Positions 34,925 to 38,890 of a stretch of DNA of 38,890 nucleotides are shown here, piece by piece; the stretch's first letter is position 1; every line of letters starts with the position of its first letter. A model generated the notes under the pieces. That model was not told the origin of the DNA. It made no database searches and was given only the letters and a program-made list of their open reading frames with translations. The translations under genes and the position numbers were made by a program. The stretch is from Burkholderia sp. Ac-20365 (GTDB taxonomy: Bacteria; Pseudomonadota; Gammaproteobacteria; Burkholderiales; Burkholderiaceae): NCBI RefSeq assembly GCF_017104715.1, contig NZ_JAAGPI010000062.1:1-38890 (forward strand), written 5' to 3'.

Positions 34925-35146
34925 TCAATCAAACATATTCCGAAACGCAACAGCCACAATCACAGGAACACACATCACAAGCGGAATCGCAAAGTAAGGC
35001 ACTTCGAGGTCAACATACCAGCTATAGACGAGCCAGCCGATCCCGGCACCCAACGTGCCAATCCCCACAAGCGCGGTCAGCACGTTCAACAGCACGGGCG
35101 ACGGTTTCCAGCGCGTCTTGTCTTCTTTCGGCGAAGGCGTGTTCAT
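34925..35146 (-). CDS. Small membrane protein, 73 residues
   Basis: The start MNTPSPKEDKTRWK is chosen because CGGAG precedes the ATG by 6 bases. After a charged N-terminus there are two predicted membrane helices, about residues 18-42 (LLNVLTALVGIGTLGAGIGW) and 52-69 (IPLVMCVPVIVAVAF), ending RNMFD. The family is not recognised. Its 3' end abuts repeat element copy 2, and that part of the coding strand is G+T-rich. Confidence 0.65.
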   Translation of the reverse strand: MNTPSPKEDKTRWKPSPVLLNVLTALVGIGTLGAGIGWLVYSWYVDLEVPYFAIPLVMCVPVIVAVAFRNMFD

Positions 35147-35237
35147 TCTGGCTCCGAAGCAGATCGTCACGAGTTGCGATTCGTTCGATTTTACTCCGGC
35201 GCCATGCGCATGGCCCAATACCCGTTGCTGGCGAGCC

Positions 35238-36146
35238 TTACTCGAACGCCTTGTCGTTTGGATTCTTGTAGAGCGTGCGCAGGTTGTCGCTCATCGGGAA
35301 ATCGAAGTTCATGTTCTTCGGCGGCACGGGTTTCATGAACCACTTGTCGTACATCGCGTCGATCTCGCCGCTCTTCATCACCTGCGCGAGCGTGTCGTCG
35401 ACCACCTTCAGGAACGCCGGGTCGCCCTTGCGCAGCATAAAACCGTAAGCTTCCGACGATTGCGGCGTGCCGGTGATCACCCAGTCGGCAGGCTTCGCCG
35501 TCAGCGTGCGTGTGCCGGCGAGCAGCACGTCGTCCATCATGTACGCGACGGCGCGACCCGTCTCCAGCGTCATGCGGCCTTCGCCATAGTCCTTCGCGCT
35601 GATGATCTGCATGTTCATCTTTTTCTCTTCGTTCATCTTGCGCAGAATGCGCTCCGATGTCGTGCCCTGGTTCGTCACGACCGTCTTGCCGGCCAGATCG
35701 GGAAAGTCCTTGATGCCCGAATCCTTGCGCGTGAGCAGCCGCGTAGTGGCAACGAAGAACGTATCGCCGAACGCGACCTGATTCTGACGCGATGTCAGGT
35801 TGGTCGTAACGCCGCATTCGAGATCGACGGTGCCGTTCTGTACCAGCGCAATGCGGTTCTGCGACGTAACGGGGATGAAGCGCACCTGCAGATTCGGCTT
35901 GTGCGTTCTGGCCTTCACGACATCGATAATCCGGTTGCACAGGTCTTGCGAAAAGCCGATCACCTGATTGCTCGAATCGACATACGAGAACGGCACCGAC
36001 GTCTCGCGATGGCCGATCGCGATCAGATTGGCAGCCTCGATTTTAGCGAGCGTCGGCGGCGCGTCCTGCGCGGCGGCGTTCGTCGTCGTGATGAGGCAGG
36101 GCGCCGCGACGCACAGGGCAAGTGCGAGCGAAGTCAGTCGGTTCAT
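35238..36146 (-). CDS. gltI: Glutamate/aspartate ABC transporter substrate-binding protein
   Basis: A 302-residue periplasmic binding protein, the same length as E. coli GltI and closely similar along its length from memory: IAIGHRETSVPFSYVDSSNQV, PVTSQNRIALVQNGTVDLECG, TTSERILRKMNEEKKMNMQIISAKD, AVAYMMDDVLLAG and PPKNMNFDFPMSDNLRTLYKNPNDKA. The signal peptide ends about NAAAQ. GAGG lies before the ATG. The permease and ATPase genes (gltJKL) are not adjacent. Upstream DNA is AT-rich and includes the palindrome AACATATGTT (36209-36218). Confidence 0.92.
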   Translation of the reverse strand: MNRLTSLALALCVAAPCLITTTNAAAQDAPPTLAKIEAANLIAIGHRETSVPFSYVDSSNQVIGFSQDLCNRIIDVVKARTHKPNLQVRFIPVTSQNRIALVQNGTVDLECGVTTNLTSRQNQVAFGDTFFVATTRLLTRKDSGIKDFPDLAGKTVVTNQGTTSERILRKMNEEKKMNMQIISAKDYGEGRMTLETGRAVAYMMDDVLLAGTRTLTAKPADWVITGTPQSSEAYGFMLRKGDPAFLKVVDDTLAQVMKSGEIDAMYDKWFMKPVPPKNMNFDFPMSDNLRTLYKNPNDKAFE

Positions 36147-36331
36147 TGCAGATCCTCGGGTTGTATCCGTAGCGTGTATACGAATGTTGCCATGAAAATA
36201 ATTATTGCAACATATGTTTTACCCTTAAATCTGCTGAGGCCCGGTCATGTGCATGGCACGCAGCGGTGGCATGATGAATGCAGCGATGCCTTCCTCAACA
36301 CCGTTCGTCAACAACACCAAGGAGAAAGCCG

Positions 36332-36760
36332 ATGCACGCCGTTCGTAACTGGATCGCCGGAATCGCCCTCGTCACGACGCTCGCCGCGCTGGCCCCGCTG
36401 CCTGCCGTCGCGCAGACCAACCCCGGCGCGGCGCCGCCGCCCACGCCTGCGGGCGACGGCACCTTCCTGCTGACGATCTTCCTGAAGCACGATCAGTCGA
36501 AGCCGCTGCCGAAGATCAACCAGCAACTGGCCGAGCAAGGCTTTTACAAGGCGTTTCCGCCGCCGGGCATCGAGGTAGTGTCGTGGTACGTGATGATGGG
36601 TGTCGGCCAGGTCGTGACGCTGCGCGTGCCCGCCAACCGGCTGCGCGAGGTGAACCGCGCGATCGAGGAGACCGCGTGGGGCGGCTACACCACCGAGTTC
36701 TATCCGACCTACGATTACAAGGCGATCGCCGAGCAGGCGCGGGTCAAGAACGGCAAATGA
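36332..36760 (+). CDS. Hypothetical exported protein, 142 residues
   Basis: A signal peptide MHAVRNWIAGIALVTTLAALAPLPAVAQ is followed by a Pro/Ala linker and a compact domain (GTFLLTIFLKHDQSKPLPKINQQLAEQGFYKAFPPPGIEVVSW, quoted here only by its ends GTFLLTIFLKH and GIEVVSW). Pattern VTLRVPANRLREVNRAIEE suggests a ferredoxin-like alpha/beta fold. A strong AAGGAG ribosome site precedes the ATG at 36332. No family recognised. It converges on the LysR gene. Confidence 0.75.
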   Translation: MHAVRNWIAGIALVTTLAALAPLPAVAQTNPGAAPPPTPAGDGTFLLTIFLKHDQSKPLPKINQQLAEQGFYKAFPPPGIEVVSWYVMMGVGQVVTLRVPANRLREVNRAIEETAWGGYTTEFYPTYDYKAIAEQARVKNGK

Positions 36761-36775
36761 CGCGCGGCTGCCACG

Positions 36776-37708
36776 TCAGTACCACGGCTTGTCGTTTAGC
36801 GGCGAGCCGGTGATCCTGACGATGAAGTCGAGAAACGCGCGCACCTTCGCGGACGGATGACGCCGCGAGGGGTAGAGCGCGTAGAGCGGAAAACGCTCGT
36901 CGGGCCAGTCGGGAAAGAGATCGACGAGACGGCCGCTGTCGAATAGCGGTTGCGTGCCGAGCGCCATGATCTGCGCGATGCCGTGACCCGCGAGACACGC
37001 ACCGTGCATTGTCGAGACATCGTTGACCATCAGGCGACCGCGCGCATCGATGATCACTTTCTTGCGCGGCCGATGAAATTCCCACACGAACGGCCGTCCT
37101 GTCTCCGGATCGCGATACTGGATGCAGTTGTGCGGCTCGCGTTCGAGATCGGTGGGCTTCAACGGGCGGCCGTGCTTCTTCAGATAGCCGGGCGACGCTG
37201 CCGTCACGATGCGCGTATCGAGCAGCCGACGCGCGACGAGCGTGGACGGACGCGGCTCGCCAAAACGCACGGCGAGGTCGAAGCCGTCGGCGACCATATC
37301 GCCGAGTTGATCGCGCGTGATGAGATCGAGATTGAGATCCGGATAACGCGCGACGAAATCGCCGATACGCGGGCTCAGCACGATCTTCGAGAAGAACGGA
37401 TCGACATTCACGCGCAGCCTTCCGCGCACGGCCGTCGCGCCGCCCGCTGCCGATGCGGCGGCTTCTTCGAGCCCGTCCATCAGCGGCACGATCTGTTCAT
37501 AGAGGCGCAGGCCCTCGTCGGTGAGCTTGACGGTACGCGTGGTGCGGTCGAACAGGCGAATGCCGAGCCGCGCTTCGAGCCGCGCGACCGAGCGGCTGAT
37601 GCCCGATTGCGACATGTCGAGCCGCTCGCTTGCGCCCGCGAAGCTGCCGCTTTCGACGATGGCCGTCAGTACGCCCATGCCGTTGAGAATCCGTTCGTCG
37701 AAGGACAT
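36776..37708 (-). CDS. LysR family transcriptional regulator
   Basis: A 310-residue LysR regulator. The N-terminal winged helix-turn-helix (about 8-66) contains FAGASERLDMSQSGISRSVARLEARLGIRLFDRTTRTVKLTDEG, of which FAGASERLDMSQSGISRSV is the recognition region. The linker helix and a type-2 periplasmic-binding-protein sensor domain follow, with DGFDLAVRFGEP and the HGIAQIMALG tail. AGGAG precedes the ATG. It is divergent from the NmrA-like reductase gene, and two dyads lie between them, the usual arrangement for a LysR regulator controlling its neighbour. Confidence 0.92.
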   Translation of the reverse strand: MSFDERILNGMGVLTAIVESGSFAGASERLDMSQSGISRSVARLEARLGIRLFDRTTRTVKLTDEGLRLYEQIVPLMDGLEEAAASAAGGATAVRGRLRVNVDPFFSKIVLSPRIGDFVARYPDLNLDLITRDQLGDMVADGFDLAVRFGEPRPSTLVARRLLDTRIVTAASPGYLKKHGRPLKPTDLEREPHNCIQYRDPETGRPFVWEFHRPRKKVIIDARGRLMVNDVSTMHGACLAGHGIAQIMALGTQPLFDSGRLVDLFPDWPDERFPLYALYPSRRHPSAKVRAFLDFIVRITGSPLNDKPWY

Positions 37709-37745
37709 CGTGTGCTCCTCTGGTGCGATTCAATGCGTTGCCATG

Positions 37746-37784
37746 CATGACATTGTGTCATGAATCAAATGACACTCATGTCAT
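37746..37784. promoter_or_regulatory. Two tandem dyads between LysR and NmrA-like genes (candidate LysR operator)
   Basis: CATGACA-TTG-TGTCATG (37746-37762) and ATGACA-CTCA-TGTCAT (37769-37784) share the half-site ATGACA. Their centres are about 22 bases apart, roughly two helical turns. They start 38 bases upstream of the LysR ATG, fitting autoregulation and control of the divergent gene. Confidence 0.75.
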
Positions 37785-37855
37785 GGTGTAAAGGGCTGCC
37801 TCCGGCCAGAATGAACTCCGTCGCAAGTCATTTGCAATTGAATGGGAGTTCGAGG

Positions 37856-38707
37856 ATGTACGCAATTACAGGTATTACAGGTCAGGTTGGCGGCGTGGTT
37901 GCTAAAACGCTGCTGGCGCAGGGAAAGGCGGTGCGCGCGGTGGTGCGCAGCGCGGAAAAGGGTGCACCGTGGGCGGCGCGGGGCTGCGAAGTGGCGCTAG
38001 CGGAGATGCATGATCAGGCTGCGTTGGCGCGCGCGTTCGAAGGTGCCGAAGGCGTGTTCGTGCTGCTGCCGCCTGTGTTTGATCCTTCGCCGGATTTTGC
38101 CGAGTCACGGCGCAATATTGACGCGCTGCGGGCTGCTTTGAGTTCGGCGAAGCCGTCACGGGTGGTCGTGCTTTCTACTATTGGCGCGCAGGCTGTGCAG
38201 CCTAATCTGCTGAATCAGCTTGGGCTCATGGAGCAGGCGCTGCGAACGCTGCCGTTGCCTGTGGCGTTTCTTCGCGCTGCGTGGTTCTTCGAGAATTCTG
38301 CATGGGATGTTGCGCCGGCGCGCGAGCACGGTGTGATTCCAAGCTTTTTGCAGCCTTTGGATAAGCCTGTGCCGATGGTGGCGACTGATGATATCGGGCT
38401 TGTCGCGGCTGAGTTGTTGCAGGATTCGTGGGTCGGGACGCGTGTTGTCGAGCTTGAAGGGCCGCGGCGCGTGACACCCAATGAGATTGCTGCTGCGTTT
38501 GCTGATGCGCTTGCGCGGCCTGTTTCCATGCAGGTTGTGCCTCGAGAGGAATGGGAAACGTTGTTTCGCTCGCAAGGGATGCAGAATCCGCTGCCGCGTA
38601 TGCAGATGATTGATGGGTTTAATGAAGGATGGATTGAGTTTGAGGGTTTGTCTTCGACGCGGAAGGGGGTGGTTTCGCTTGAGGAGGTGGTGGGGAGATT
38701 GGTGTAG
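37856..38707 (+). CDS. NmrA-like NAD(P)-binding atypical SDR / quinone-reductase-like protein
   Basis: A 283-residue atypical short-chain dehydrogenase. The cofactor motif is YAITGITGQVGGVVAKTLL at the N-terminus, followed by AVVRSAEKG, GAEGVFVLLPP and VVVLSTIGAQ; FLRAAWFFEN and LEGPRRVTPNEIAAAFADAL are typical of NmrA/YtfG-type proteins. These bind NAD(P) and act either as quinone/azo reductases or as redox sensors. The ATG at 37856 is chosen for GGGAG and GAGG upstream. It is divergent from the LysR gene, its likely regulator. Base composition shifts along the gene, becoming very G+T-rich in the last 300 bases. Confidence 0.88.
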   Translation: MYAITGITGQVGGVVAKTLLAQGKAVRAVVRSAEKGAPWAARGCEVALAEMHDQAALARAFEGAEGVFVLLPPVFDPSPDFAESRRNIDALRAALSSAKPSRVVVLSTIGAQAVQPNLLNQLGLMEQALRTLPLPVAFLRAAWFFENSAWDVAPAREHGVIPSFLQPLDKPVPMVATDDIGLVAAELLQDSWVGTRVVELEGPRRVTPNEIAAAFADALARPVSMQVVPREEWETLFRSQGMQNPLPRMQMIDGFNEGWIEFEGLSSTRKGVVSLEEVVGRLV

Positions 38708-38724
38708 GTTTGGTGTGCCAGGGT

Positions 38725-38890
38725 TTTTTGCTGGCATCCGCGAGATGTTATTGGTTTATTAGTGTTGCCCCTGTGCGGGGCGGCACTTACTTTCTTTGCC
38801 GCCGCAAAGAAAGTAAGCAAAGAAAGCGGGCTAACACCGCCCGTTCGTGACCACCGCCTGAGGGCCCCCAACGGGTCCTCCGCTTCACAC
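38725..38890. mobile_element. Palindromic composite repeat element, copy 3 (left arm only, cut by window end)
   Basis: After the NmrA-like stop come GCTGGCATCCGCG (from 38730), the GCCCC/GGGGC hairpin, the stem CTTACTTTCTTTGC/GCAAAGAAAGTAAG (38786-38799, 38804-38817) and the TAACACC-loop hairpin, as in copy 1. The outermost TTTTGTCTTGCGACGCTGG block is missing. The rest lies beyond the window. Confidence 0.8.

Noticed and set aside
1..38890. tRNA, rRNA, riboswitch and phage or integrase genes
   Set aside because: No cloverleaf, rRNA segment, integrase or transposase sequence was recognised on either strand by eye.

Overview
The window is a high-GC (about 63-65%) beta-proteobacterial chromosome segment, most likely Paraburkholderia or a close Burkholderiaceae relative. 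The basis is two Burkholderia-type 16-stranded porins, a DUF4148 secreted protein, an oxalate CoA-transferase cluster, and many solute-binding-protein and c-di-GMP genes. No rRNA, tRNA, CRISPR array, transposase or phage gene was seen. It is mostly ordinary accessory metabolism with about 32 credible protein genes.

Layout. 1-2.6 kb: 3' end of formyl-CoA:oxalate CoA-transferase (frc), a fumarylacetoacetase-fold hydrolase and a ketopantoate-reductase-like dehydrogenase. 2.7-9.7 kb: two porins, a short-chain dehydrogenase, a DUF72 protein, DUF4148 and small hypotheticals. 9.9-13.9 kb: a TauD/TfdA dioxygenase and a NitT/TauT-type ABC importer, with an intrinsic terminator between the binding protein and the ATPase/permease pair. 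13.9-18.2 kb: a cupin, a GAF-GAF-GGDEF-EAL c-di-GMP enzyme and an AhpD-like protein. 19.1-23.1 kb: paoCBA, a periplasmic molybdenum aldehyde oxidoreductase. 23.5-26.1 kb: aspartate carbamoyltransferase with a fused helix-turn-helix, and a DapA-family aldolase. 26.2-31.8 kb: an MHYT-GGDEF-EAL protein, a lipoprotein, a rhodanese/FtrA pair and a VOC-NifQ fusion. 31.9-38.7 kb: a betaine-type binding protein, rdgC, gltI, a LysR regulator and a divergent NmrA-like reductase.

Two things stand out. First, a large palindromic, gene-free repeat occurs at 18.27-19.08 kb and 34.16-34.91 kb, and its outer arm recurs at the window end (from 38.73 kb). It has long inverted arms with stem-loops, one of which shows compensatory changes between copies. 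It also has a 133-bp core with 14-bp terminal inverted repeats that lies in opposite orientation in the two full copies. The DNA around every copy is strongly base-skewed: G+T-rich running into it, A+C-rich running out, regardless of gene direction and extending into coding sequence. This suggests strand-specific mutation (C to T and A to G on the entering strand) centred on the element. Second, PyrB carries an N-terminal helix-turn-helix-like segment, and its promoter region contains a perfect 9-bp dyad on the -10 box, which suggests a self-regulating enzyme.

All functional calls come from reading the translated sequence and remembered family motifs. No database search was run.
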